A stretch of 11,866 nt of DNA from positions 1 through 11,866 of the forward strand of contig JAAAOD010000177.1 in NCBI GenBank assembly GCA_009908535.1, read 5' to 3'. The notes beneath the pieces are model-generated. The model worked only from the letters and a program-made list of their open reading frames with translations. It made no database searches and was not told the DNA's origin. Below, piece after piece: positions 1 through 6,675 of the stretch (its first letter is position 1; each line of letters begins with the position of its first letter). Both the position numbers and the translations under genes were made by a program. This DNA comes from Verrucomicrobiota bacterium (GTDB taxonomy: Bacteria > Verrucomicrobiota > Verrucomicrobiia > Opitutales > Oceanipulchritudinaceae).

Positions 1-1053
1 TTTGTCGCCGGGGCGGAGAACCCGCTTTTCCGAGAACCAGCAGAGCATCGCATCGACCTCCTGCAGCACCTCCGGCTTGTTGTTCGGCTTTACGAGCATG
101 TCACCGCGGGAGATATCGATGTCGTCCTCCAGCGTCATCGTGCAGCTGTGCGGATAAAAGGCCTCCTGCATTTCTCCTTCGTGGGTGTGGATGGCCTTTA
201 CCTTCGAAGTGAAACCCGAGGGCAGGACCATGACCTCGTCCCCCGGCTTGAAAACCCCGCCGGCGACCCGGCCGGCGTAGCCCCGGAAGTCGTGCCATTT
301 GTCGGATTGCGGCCGGATGACGTACTGCACCGGGAAGCGGGCGTCGACGTGATTGGCCACGGGACCAATGTAGACCGTCTCGAGGTGGTAAAGCAGACTG
401 CTGCCCTCGTACCATGGCATGTTCTCCGACTTGCTGACGACATTGTCGCCGTGCAGCGCGGAAATGGGGATGAAGGTGATCTGCGGAATCTGCAGCCGGG
501 AGGCGAAGTCCTTGTAATCCTCGACGATCTCGTTGAAGCGGTTCTCGTCATAGTCGACGAGGTCCATCTTGTTCACCGCGACCACGACGTGCTCGATCTG
601 CAGCAGGGAGGCGATGAAGGAGTGGCGGCAGGTCTGCTCGATGACCCCGTTGCGGGCGTCGACGAGAATGATGGCAAGGTTCGCCGTCGAGGCCCCCGTG
701 ACCATGTTCCGCGTGTACTGGATGTGGCCGGGGGTGTCCGCGATGATGAATTTGCGCCGCGGCGTCGCGAAGTAGCGGTAGGCCACATCGATGGTGATGC
801 CCTGCTCGCGTTCGGCGCGGAGGCCGTCGGTCAGCAAGGCGAGGTCGACGGTGTCCCCTCCGCGGCGGCGCGAGGTTTCCTCGACCGCCTCGAGCTGGTC
901 TTCAAAAATGGTTTTTGTGTCGAACATGAGCCGCCCGATCAGCGTCGACTTGCCGTCGTCCACCGACCCCGCGGTCGTGAAGCGCAAAAGCTCCATGTCC
1001 AGGTAGGCATCGCCGGTGCCGGCGGATGCGGTTGCCTCTTGGTGATCCTTCAT
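1..1053 (-). CDS. cysN: Sulfate adenylyltransferase large (GTPase) subunit CysN, 3'-truncated by window edge
   Basis: The product is the regulatory GTPase subunit of ATP sulfurylase. With CysD it makes adenosine 5'-phosphosulfate (APS) and pyrophosphate from ATP and sulfate in the cytoplasm, driven by GTP hydrolysis. The first 351 residues are visible and the reading frame is open to base 1. An EF-Tu-like GTPase domain is clear: P-loop GSVDDGKST at residues 29-37, switch-I GIT at 85-87, DTPGH at 106-110 and NKMD at 161-164. Beta-barrel domains follow (for example RPQSDKWHDFRGYAGRV). The ATG at 1051-1053 lies 28 bases after the cysD stop, so the two are probably co-transcribed; I see no strong Shine-Dalgarno site. 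The C-terminus is outside the window, so a CysN-CysC fusion cannot be excluded. The separate cysC upstream makes it less likely. Confidence 0.96.
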   Translation of the reverse strand, partial: MKDHQEATASAGTGDAYLDMELLRFTTAGSVDDGKSTLIGRLMFDTKTIFEDQLEAVEETSRRRGGDTVDLALLTDGLRAEREQGITIDVAYRYFATPRRKFIIADTPGHIQYTRNMVTGASTANLAIILVDARNGVIEQTCRHSFIASLLQIEHVVVAVNKMDLVDYDENRFNEIVEDYKDFASRLQIPQITFIPISALHGDNVVSKSENMPWYEGSSLLYHLETVYIGPVANHVDARFPVQYVIRPQSDKWHDFRGYAGRVAGGVFKPGDEVMVLPSGFTSKVKAIHTHEGEMQEAFYPHSCTMTLEDDIDISRGDMLVKPNNKPEVLQEVDAMLCWFSEKRVLRPGDK

Positions 1054-1081
1054 GGCTTGGAAATAATAAGGAATGGGCGGC

Positions 1082-1993
1082 CTAGAAATAGCCCTGTTTC
1101 TTGCGGTCTTCCATGGCGGTCTCGGAGCGCTTGTCATCGGCCCGGGTGCCGCGTTCGGTCTGGCGGGCGGCCGCCACCTCGGCGATGATGTCGTCGATTT
1201 CACGCGCCTCGGAAAGGGTGCAGCCGGTGCAGGTGGCGTCCCCGACCGTGCGGAAGCGGACGGTCTTCTCGACCGCCTCTTCCCCCTCCTGCAGAGTGAT
1301 GAAATCGGTCACGGCAAGGAAACTCCCCCCCCGCTCGACAACTTTCCGGTCGTGGGAGAAGTAAATCGGCGGCAGCTCGATGTTCTCGCGCTTGATGTAC
1401 TGCCAGACGTCCATCTCCGTCCAGTTGGAGAGCGGAAAGATGCGGAAGTGCTCGCCGGGGTGCATCTTCCCATTGAAAAGGTTCCACAGCTCGGGGCGCT
1501 GGTTTTTCGGATCCCACTGCCCGAAATCGTCCCGGTGACTGAAGAAGCGTTCCTTCGCGCGGGCCTTTTCCTCGTCCCGGCGGGCCCCGCCAATGGCGGC
1601 GTCGAAATTGTTCTCCTCGATGGCGTCGAGCAGCGTCACCGTCTGGAGGCCGTTGCGGGAAGCATTGGGCCCCTTTTCCTCCACCACGCGCCCTTTGTCG
1701 ATCGAGTCCTGCACGGAGGCGACAATGAGGCGGGCGCCGATATCCCTGATGAAGCGGTCGCGGAATGCGATCGTCTCCGGGAAATTGTGCCCGGTGTCCA
1801 CGTGCATGAGCGGAAAGGGGATCGGCGCCGGCCAGAAGGCTTTCCGGGCAAGGTACGCGACGCAGATCGAATCCTTGCCGCCGGAAAAAAGGAGGACAGG
1901 GTTCTGGAACTGAGCCGCCACCTCGCGAAGGACGAAGATCGCCTCCGATTCAAGATGCTCGAGGTGCGTTACGGTGTAGGATCGGTGACTCAT
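1082..1993 (-). CDS. cysD: Sulfate adenylyltransferase small subunit CysD
   Basis: The product is the catalytic subunit of the CysDN ATP sulfurylase, which adenylylates sulfate to APS in assimilatory sulfate activation. It has 303 residues, matching the roughly 302 usual for the family. The PP-loop motif SGGKDS is at residues 37-42. The conserved stretches HVDTGHNFPET, LFNGKMHPGEHFRIFPLSNW and the C-terminal AMEDRKKQGYF are all present, so the gene looks intact. The ATG at 1991-1993 is 14 bases downstream of the cysC stop, and cysN begins 28 bases after this gene's stop, which fits a cysC-cysD-cysN operon. A run of eight G on the coding strand (plus-strand C at 1325-1332) encodes part of VVERGGSF; the frame is maintained across it. 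Confidence 0.97.
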   Translation of the reverse strand: MSHRSYTVTHLEHLESEAIFVLREVAAQFQNPVLLFSGGKDSICVAYLARKAFWPAPIPFPLMHVDTGHNFPETIAFRDRFIRDIGARLIVASVQDSIDKGRVVEEKGPNASRNGLQTVTLLDAIEENNFDAAIGGARRDEEKARAKERFFSHRDDFGQWDPKNQRPELWNLFNGKMHPGEHFRIFPLSNWTEMDVWQYIKRENIELPPIYFSHDRKVVERGGSFLAVTDFITLQEGEEAVEKTVRFRTVGDATCTGCTLSEAREIDDIIAEVAAARQTERGTRADDKRSETAMEDRKKQGYF

Positions 1994-2007
1994 GGAAAAA
2001 GGTCGGT

Positions 2008-2643
2008 TCAGGTCTCGCCCGGCGGCGTGCGATGCCGGGCAAACTCTTGGTAAAGCCGCTCCACGCAGGCGTCGAGGTCGTTGGCTTCCGTGTCGAGAAC
2101 GAGGGCGAGGGCGCCGCTTTCCGGTTCTTCAAAAGCGGAATCCTTCCCCGTGAACTGCGGGATCTCGCCGGCGGCCGCCTTCGCGTAAAGGCCCTTGGGA
2201 TCGCGCTGCGCACAGGTGGAAAAGCTCGCGGAGACGAAAACCTCCACGAAATCCGCCTCCCCGACGACCGCACGGGCGAGATCGCGCAGGCTGCGGCGCG
2301 GACAGATGAAGCTGGTGAGGGTGACGAGGCCGCTGTTCAGGTACAGCTTCGCCACCTCCGCGATGCGGCGGATGTTCTCCGCGCGGTCCTCGTCGGAAAA
2401 GCCGAGGTTGGCGTTCAGCCCCGTGCGGATATTGTCCCCGTCGAGGACCTGGGTAAGGACCCCCTCGGCGTGCAGTCGTCGCTCGAAGGCGTTCGCAATG
2501 GTGGATTTTCCGGAACCGGACAGGCCGTAAAGCCAGAAAACCCGGCCGCGCTGCCTGAGAAGGCGCTCCTCGTTGCCATGGACGGCGCCATCCGAATCTG
2601 GAGCGCAGGTTTTCCCGCCTCCATGGACAACATCGAATGGCAG
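2008..2643 (-). CDS. cysC: Adenylylsulfate (APS) kinase CysC; start codon uncertain
   Basis: The product phosphorylates APS to PAPS with ATP, the step after CysDN in sulfate activation. Numbered from the CTG chosen here, the Walker A GLSGSGKST is at residues 40-48. It is followed by LDGDNIRTGLNANLGFSDEDR, RDPKGLY and FTGKDSAFEEPES, all typical of CysC. The 211 residues compare with about 200 in the family. The start is a problem. No ATG, GTG or TTG lies in this frame between the family's usual N-terminus and the P-loop. The best candidate is CTG at 2641-2643, with GGAG (plus-strand CTCC at 2652-2655) eight bases upstream. That start overlaps the divergent mscS by about 20 bases. A frameshift error, or another non-canonical start, is possible. 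The frame also stays open far upstream through mscS, which I treat as a shadow. Confidence 0.9.
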   Translation of the reverse strand: MPFDVVHGGGKTCAPDSDGAVHGNEERLLRQRGRVFWLYGLSGSGKSTIANAFERRLHAEGVLTQVLDGDNIRTGLNANLGFSDEDRAENIRRIAEVAKLYLNSGLVTLTSFICPRRSLRDLARAVVGEADFVEVFVSASFSTCAQRDPKGLYAKAAAGEIPQFTGKDSAFEEPESGALALVLDTEANDLDACVERLYQEFARHRTPPGET

Positions 2644-3765
2644 ACCCTTTTCTCCATCCGCACCGGCCCGTTCACGCTCGGCGAACTCGCCTTCAGCTTC
2701 GCCATCGTCCTGCTCACGGTCATCCTGCGCAGCCTCGTTACGCGCGTGGTTTTCAGCGGGCTTAAAAAAGCCGCCAGCAAGACGCGCTTTGCCTATGACG
2801 ATCGGCTGATCGATGCCCTCGAGAAACCGGTTTCCAGCTTTCTCCTCCTCCTCGGCCTGTTTCTGGCGGCGGGCGTTCTGCCGGTGGACCCGGCGTGGCG
2901 GGAATTGCTCACCACGGGTTTCCGCGTGCTCTCCGTGGTCATCCTCTTCTGGGCCCTCTTCCGCCTTTCCGATGTCCTCGTCGACATCATGACCCGCCTC
3001 TCCGCCCGCACCGGCTCGGACAGCTTCCGCGGCTTCGGGGATCTCGTGAAAAAATCCCTGCGCGTCTTCATCGCCCTCGTCGGCGCCGTCATGGTCATCG
3101 ACAATCTCGGTTACAACATCGGCGGCCTCATCGCCACCCTCGGCATCGGCGGGGCCGCCTTCGCCTTCGCCGCCAAGGACACCATCGCCAATTTCTACGG
3201 CTCCATCGCCCTCGCTCTCGACCGGCCCTTCCGCGTCGGGGACTGGATCAAGGTCGGCGATCAGGTTGACGGCGACGTCGAGGAGATCGGGCTGCGTTCC
3301 ACCAAGGTGCGGACCTTTCCCAAAACCGTCGTCTCCATCCCCAACGCCGTCCTCGCCAACGAGGTCATCGACAACCAGACACGAATGCCCAAACGCCGCG
3401 TCAAGCAGGTCGTCGGCGTGACCTACGAGACCTCGCCCGACACCATGGAGGCCCTCACCGCGGCCATCCGCAAGCTCCTCGAGGACGACGAGGGCGTCCA
3501 CAACGAGTTCATCCTCGTCAACTGGACGGACTTCGGCGGCAGCTCCCTCGACATCCTCGTCTACTACTTCACAGCCACCGTGAAATGGGCTGAGTACCTC
3601 GCCGTGCGCCAGCGTATCAACGTCAAAATCGCCCGCGCCGTCGCCGATCACGGCAGCAGCGTCGCCTTCCCCACCCGCACCCTCTACCTCGAAGGCGACG
3701 TCGCCCGCCAGCTCGCCGGCGGCCGGGACCTCCCCGACGACCACGGGCCCCAGCAGCCGTCCTGA
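2623..3765 (+). CDS. MscS-family small-conductance mechanosensitive channel
   Basis: An inner-membrane channel that opens under membrane tension to release solutes on hypo-osmotic shock (family knowledge). It has 380 residues from ATG 2623. Hydrophobic segments lie at about residues 19-44, 70-86, 99-115 and 146-172. The last leads into the pore helix and MscS beta domain with GIGGAAFAFAAKDTIANF at 174-191 and DRPFRVGDWIKVGD at 200-213. The alpha/beta C-terminal domain follows (VSIPNAVLANEVIDNQTR). The number of helices exceeds the three of E. coli MscS, as in many larger homologues. ATG 2578 in the same frame is an alternative start adding MDGAIRIWSAGFPAS; neither ATG has a clear ribosome site. 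The gene is divergent from cysC, whose 5' end overlaps it. Codon choice is strongly C-ending, which keeps the antisense frame open. Confidence 0.93.
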   Translation: MDNIEWQTLFSIRTGPFTLGELAFSFAIVLLTVILRSLVTRVVFSGLKKAASKTRFAYDDRLIDALEKPVSSFLLLLGLFLAAGVLPVDPAWRELLTTGFRVLSVVILFWALFRLSDVLVDIMTRLSARTGSDSFRGFGDLVKKSLRVFIALVGAVMVIDNLGYNIGGLIATLGIGGAAFAFAAKDTIANFYGSIALALDRPFRVGDWIKVGDQVDGDVEEIGLRSTKVRTFPKTVVSIPNAVLANEVIDNQTRMPKRRVKQVVGVTYETSPDTMEALTAAIRKLLEDDEGVHNEFILVNWTDFGGSSLDILVYYFTATVKWAEYLAVRQRINVKIARAVADHGSSVAFPTRTLYLEGDVARQLAGGRDLPDDHGPQQPS

Positions 3766-3796
3766 CTTTTTTGTGAGAAGAAAATCGATTGGGTGT

Positions 3797-3978
3797 GAAG
3801 CTGATCAGGCTCTGAGCGAGGATTTTAGAGAGATCCCGTTGCGGAGAAGGGTAAGCCCGAGCCTCTTAAGCATTTGCCTGGGAATGGCGGGTCCCGAAGA
3901 ATTCCGCAAGCGGATCGATTGGTGTACCGAATAGATGACGACACCATCGATTTCCTGCAGTGCAAATACCATTACGAG
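3797..3978 (+). pseudogene. Decayed YoeB/Txe-type toxin gene remnant
   Basis: The frame of 3829-3978 encodes GKPEPLKH, SRRI, DRLVYRIDDDT and the terminal CKYHYE. These match, in order and spacing, the C-terminal half of YoeB/Txe mRNA interferases (known pattern: GKPEPLK, WSRRI, HRLVY, CRYHY). The residues corresponding to E. coli YoeB Glu46, Arg65, His83 and Tyr84 are retained, but the Trp of WSRRI is lost (NGGSRRI). Just upstream the similarity moves to another frame (ALSEDFREIP at 3809-3838), which implies a one-base frameshift near 3828-3838. The toxin frame itself meets TAG at 3826-3828. The N-terminal third is unrecognisable, no start is present, and the expected stop after the terminal YHY is gone. 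No YefM/Phd antitoxin is visible upstream. The similarity comes from recall of the family, not a search. Confidence 0.62.
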
Positions 3979-4067
3979 GGGAGTATCGCAAAGGCTTGCC
4001 TTGGTCGGGAGGGAAAAGAGACGATCGCCGGCCTCAACGGCATGATTCCCTCGAAGAGGCCCGACCG

Positions 4068-4967
4068 TCAGTTCCCGCGGTCCCTTGCGGGTTGGATTAA
4101 GAAAAACCGCACGATGCCGTAGGCGATGTAACCAAGAAAGACGAGGGCCACGGCGAAAAAGTGGAACAGGTAGATGAAGGTGATCCCGAGGAGCAGGAAA
4201 AGGAAGCTCCGGATGCCCAGCTGCGTGTTGGTTCCGATCGTTTTCAGGCTGGGATACGGGATGCTCGAGATCATCAGAAGGGCGATGAGGATGAGGAGAA
4301 TGGGGAGGAAAAGCGCCGCCGAGGGAATTTCGTAACGGTTGAGGACAAGGACGATGCTCGAGACAGTCCCCGCCGCCGCCGGTACCGGAAGGCCAAGAAA
4401 GTCGCCATCCGGAATGCGCCCCTCGTGGGGTAAGAGGGGCGTCGTGAGGATGTTGAAGCGGGCCAGGCGCACGGCCGCGCAGAGCAGGAAAAAGAAGCCG
4501 ACCAACCCCCCGAGGGTGCGCACAAGCGGAAATTCCGCCGTCGGGGAAAGCAGCAGGAAGAAGACCAGCAGCGCCGGGGCGAGGCCGAAGGACACGACGT
4601 CCGCGAGCGAGTCGAATTCCTTGCCGAAGAGCGATTCCTTGCGCGTCAGGCGTGCCATGCGCCCGTCGAGCATGTCGAAGACGACGGCGGCGAGAATGAA
4701 CCAGATCGCCTGCTCGTAGAGTTCCATGGGCGTCCGCGCGACGGTGTCGGGAAACTCCGCCGCCAGTCCTTCCGCCGTGGAGGCAAACTTCGCCTGGATG
4801 CACCTGATGATGGCGACAAAGCCGCAGAAGAGGTTGCCCGCCGTGAGGAGATTCGGCAGGAGGTAGATCCGGCTCGCCTCCTCGCTCGTGGCGTAGGGCG
4901 CGGCGGTGTGATCGTGCGGGGGAGGATCGCTCTCCCCTGCCGTCCCCTCCCCATCCTCAGGAACCAT
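4068..4967 (-). CDS. pssA: CDP-diacylglycerol-serine O-phosphatidyltransferase PssA
   Basis: This membrane enzyme condenses CDP-diacylglycerol with L-serine to phosphatidylserine, the precursor of phosphatidylethanolamine. It has 299 residues. After a hydrophilic N-terminus comes YLLPNLLTAGNLFCGFVAI (35-53), typical of the PssA branch. The CDP-alcohol phosphotransferase motif is complete: Asp98, Asp101-Gly102, Ala105-Arg106, Gly115, Asp119 and Asp123. Several further hydrophobic segments follow, including helices around 130-145, 148-170, 220-243 and 255-290. The ATG at 4965-4967 lies inside the upstream gene, whose stop is at 4957-4959, an 11-base overlap that implies translational coupling. 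A phosphatidylglycerophosphate synthase is the other possibility in this superfamily, but the N-terminal signature favours PssA. Confidence 0.93.
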   Translation of the reverse strand: MVPEDGEGTAGESDPPPHDHTAAPYATSEEASRIYLLPNLLTAGNLFCGFVAIIRCIQAKFASTAEGLAAEFPDTVARTPMELYEQAIWFILAAVVFDMLDGRMARLTRKESLFGKEFDSLADVVSFGLAPALLVFFLLLSPTAEFPLVRTLGGLVGFFFLLCAAVRLARFNILTTPLLPHEGRIPDGDFLGLPVPAAAGTVSSIVLVLNRYEIPSAALFLPILLILIALLMISSIPYPSLKTIGTNTQLGIRSFLFLLLGITFIYLFHFFAVALVFLGYIAYGIVRFFLIQPARDRGN

Positions 4968-5364
4968 CGTTGCGTTTCAACGTCTCGAGGTACTTCCAGA
5001 AAGAGGAATTCTGTTCCGCCATGGTTTCCTGGGTGGCCGGGAGGCGGTTGCGGTAAATGAAGTCCGTCAGCGTTTTTTTGTGGAGAATGTAGTGTGCGTA
5101 AAGGGTGTCGCCCTTCACCTCGAAGTAGCAGCGAAAATTGCCGGCCCGGACCCGATAGTAAGTGGTGCCCTCGCGGTGGAAGCGGCCGATCGTCTCGTCG
5201 TCGCCCTCCAGCTGACGCGGGGTCAGGTTGGAGATGCGGTCGACAAGCTTCAGCTGATCCTCCACCGGGAGCTTGTTCAGCTCCTTCATGGAGTGGTCGC
5301 TGAAGGTCACCTGATACAAACCGCGGGCCCGGCGTGACAGGGTCTGCGCATCATCCGAATCCAT
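4957..5364 (-). CDS. RelE/ParE-fold protein (solitary toxin-like), coupled to pssA
   Basis: The product resembles the RelE/ParE toxin superfamily of small ribosome- or gyrase-directed proteins; its actual role is unknown. With the start at ATG 5364 it has 135 residues. The RelE-like part runs from LYQVTFSDHSMKELNKLP (16-33) through a helical region to YYRVRAGNFRCYFEV (69-83) and LYAHYILHKKTLTDFIYR (88-105). About 30 extra residues (QETMAEQNSSFWKYLETLKR) extend beyond the usual toxin length. I chose ATG 5364 because GAGG (plus-strand CCTC at 5370-5373) lies five bases upstream; in-frame ATGs at 5406 and 5427 lack such a site. No antitoxin-like gene adjoins it: dnaN is divergent on one side, and pssA overlaps it by 11 bases on the other. 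That suggests a domesticated or housekeeping role. Confidence 0.8.
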   Translation of the reverse strand: MDSDDAQTLSRRARGLYQVTFSDHSMKELNKLPVEDQLKLVDRISNLTPRQLEGDDETIGRFHREGTTYYRVRAGNFRCYFEVKGDTLYAHYILHKKTLTDFIYRNRLPATQETMAEQNSSFWKYLETLKRNDGS

Positions 5365-5506
5365 TTCGTCCTCAAGAAAACGTCTCCCCCGGCCTTTGGC
5401 AAGCATCGGCCACGGGAAAGCGCCCATGCTCCCGCAAGCCGCTCATGATCAGGGCTTATTTTGCATTGCCAGCTTCGCTCCGCCTTCTCCATGATTTCGT
5501 CAGCGC
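5365..5506. promoter_or_regulatory. Divergent intergenic region between RelE-like/pssA and dnaN
   Basis: These 142 bases separate the divergent starts of the RelE-like gene and dnaN and should hold both promoters, by position. They include a locally AT-rich stretch near 5455-5466. I find no convincing -35/-10 pair, DnaA box cluster or strong inverted repeat, so the call rests on gene orientation only. Confidence 0.4.
5370..5373 (-). promoter_or_regulatory. Ribosome binding site deciding the RelE-like start
   Basis: On the minus strand GAGG stands five bases before ATG 5364. It is one of the few clear Shine-Dalgarno-like sites in the window, and it favours this start over the two upstream in-frame ATGs. 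Confidence 0.5.
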
Positions 5507-6637
5507 ATGAAATTCAAAGTCAACCGAGACCATTTCACGAGCGGATTGCAGCAGGTCCTCAACGTCGTCGGCACCCGGGCCACCATGCCGATTCTCGGCA
5601 ATGTCCTGATCGAAGCGGCGGACGGTCAGCTCGCTTTCACGACGACCAACCTCGACCTCGGCATCCGTTGCAAGATCAAGGCGGACGTACAGGAACCGGG
5701 CTCCCTCACCCTTCCCGTGCGCAAGCTCAGCAGTATCGTGCGCGAGCTGCCTTCCCTCGATGTGGAGGTGGAGACCTACGCCAACCACCAGGCCAAGATC
5801 GCCAGCGGCTCCTCTCTTTTCCGCATAATGGGTATCGGCGCGGACGAGTTTCCGCCGCTGCCGACCTTTGACGACCAGCACAGCTACCTGCTCCGGCAGG
5901 ACGACCTCCAGCGCATGCTCAAGAGCGTTTCTTACGCTCAGTCGAGCGACGAAACGCGCTACATCATGAACGGGGTCTTTTTCAATTTCGAGAACCAGCA
6001 ACTGACCCTAGCCGCCACGGACGGCCGCCGCCTCGCCGTCATTTCCAAGCAGCTTGAGGTGGCGGAGGAAAACGCCGGGCAACTCATCCTCCCCGCGAAG
6101 ACGGTACAGGAAGTGGAGCGGCTCCTTGGCAAGGGCGACAACGTACGCATCGCCTTCAACGACCGGCAGGTCGCCTTTGAAATCAGTGCCGGCGACGATA
6201 ACGAGGAAAGCGGTCTCGTTGACGGCATCTACCTCGTTTCCAAAGTGGTCGAGGGGAACTACCCGAATTACCGGCAGGTCATTCCCAAGAGCAATGACCG
6301 CCATCTCAAACTGAACCGGGAAAATTTCGCCAATTGCGTGCGCCGGGCCGCCCTTGTGACAAGCGAAAAGAATCATTCCGTGAAGGTCACGATGAAGGAG
6401 AACGTCCTTGAGGTCATCGGCCAGAGCCCCGAATTCGGGGAAGCGAACGTCTCCCTCAACGTGGAGTACGAGGGCCCGGAAATCAGCGTCGCCTTCAACC
6501 CCCAGTTCGTCCTCGATCCGTTGCGCGCCCTTACGCGGGATGAGATCATCTTCGAATTCAAGGACGAGCTCAGCCCGGGCGTCATCCGCACGCAGGACAG
6601 CTTCCTCTGCGTGATCATGCCCTTGCGCCTGAGTTAA
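5507..6637 (+). CDS. dnaN: DNA polymerase III subunit beta (sliding clamp)
   Basis: The product is the ring-shaped processivity clamp that tethers DNA polymerase III and other clamp-binding proteins to DNA. It has 376 residues, close to the 366 of E. coli. The three-domain clamp pattern is visible: N-terminal MKFKVNRDHF and PILGNVLIEA; the mid-region SSDETRYIMNGVFF and LAATDGRRLAV, with VEGNYPNYRQVIP; and a C-terminal domain with VAFNPQFVLDPLRAL. It ends in CVIMPLRLS, matching the usual end of the protein near the peptide-binding groove. No dnaA or recF neighbour is present, unlike the classic dnaA-dnaN-recF order, and I see no DnaA-box cluster next to it. The 142-base gap to the divergent RelE-like gene should hold both promoters, but I cannot point to convincing -35/-10 boxes. 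No strong Shine-Dalgarno site precedes the ATG. Confidence 0.98.
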   Translation: MKFKVNRDHFTSGLQQVLNVVGTRATMPILGNVLIEAADGQLAFTTTNLDLGIRCKIKADVQEPGSLTLPVRKLSSIVRELPSLDVEVETYANHQAKIASGSSLFRIMGIGADEFPPLPTFDDQHSYLLRQDDLQRMLKSVSYAQSSDETRYIMNGVFFNFENQQLTLAATDGRRLAVISKQLEVAEENAGQLILPAKTVQEVERLLGKGDNVRIAFNDRQVAFEISAGDDNEESGLVDGIYLVSKVVEGNYPNYRQVIPKSNDRHLKLNRENFANCVRRAALVTSEKNHSVKVTMKENVLEVIGQSPEFGEANVSLNVEYEGPEISVAFNPQFVLDPLRALTRDEIIFEFKDELSPGVIRTQDSFLCVIMPLRLS

Positions 6638-6675
6638 GGCTCCGCTGCGGCCGCTCCCCCCCCCTTTATTGTCGT

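Noticed and set aside
148..1188. 346-codon plus-strand frame opposite cysN
   Set aside because: Antisense to the well-supported CysN GTPase domain. Its residues are rich in Val, Asp, Arg and Gly with no recognisable motif, as expected for a mirror frame of GC-rich coding DNA.
2008..3744. Long open minus-strand frame (about 578 codons) through mscS into cysC
   Set aside because: Only the last 200 or so residues resemble a known family (CysC). The rest is antisense to a clear MscS channel and has the low-complexity Gly/Asp/Glu-rich look of a GC-bias shadow.
4957..5427. Complete type II toxin-antitoxin operon around the RelE-like gene
   Set aside because: I looked for a small antitoxin-like ORF between 5365 and 5506 and between this gene and pssA. 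None is plausible: pssA overlaps it directly and dnaN is divergent.
5365..5506. Replication origin next to dnaN
   Set aside because: No cluster of DnaA-box-like sequences and no dnaA gene nearby; only a modest AT-rich stretch.
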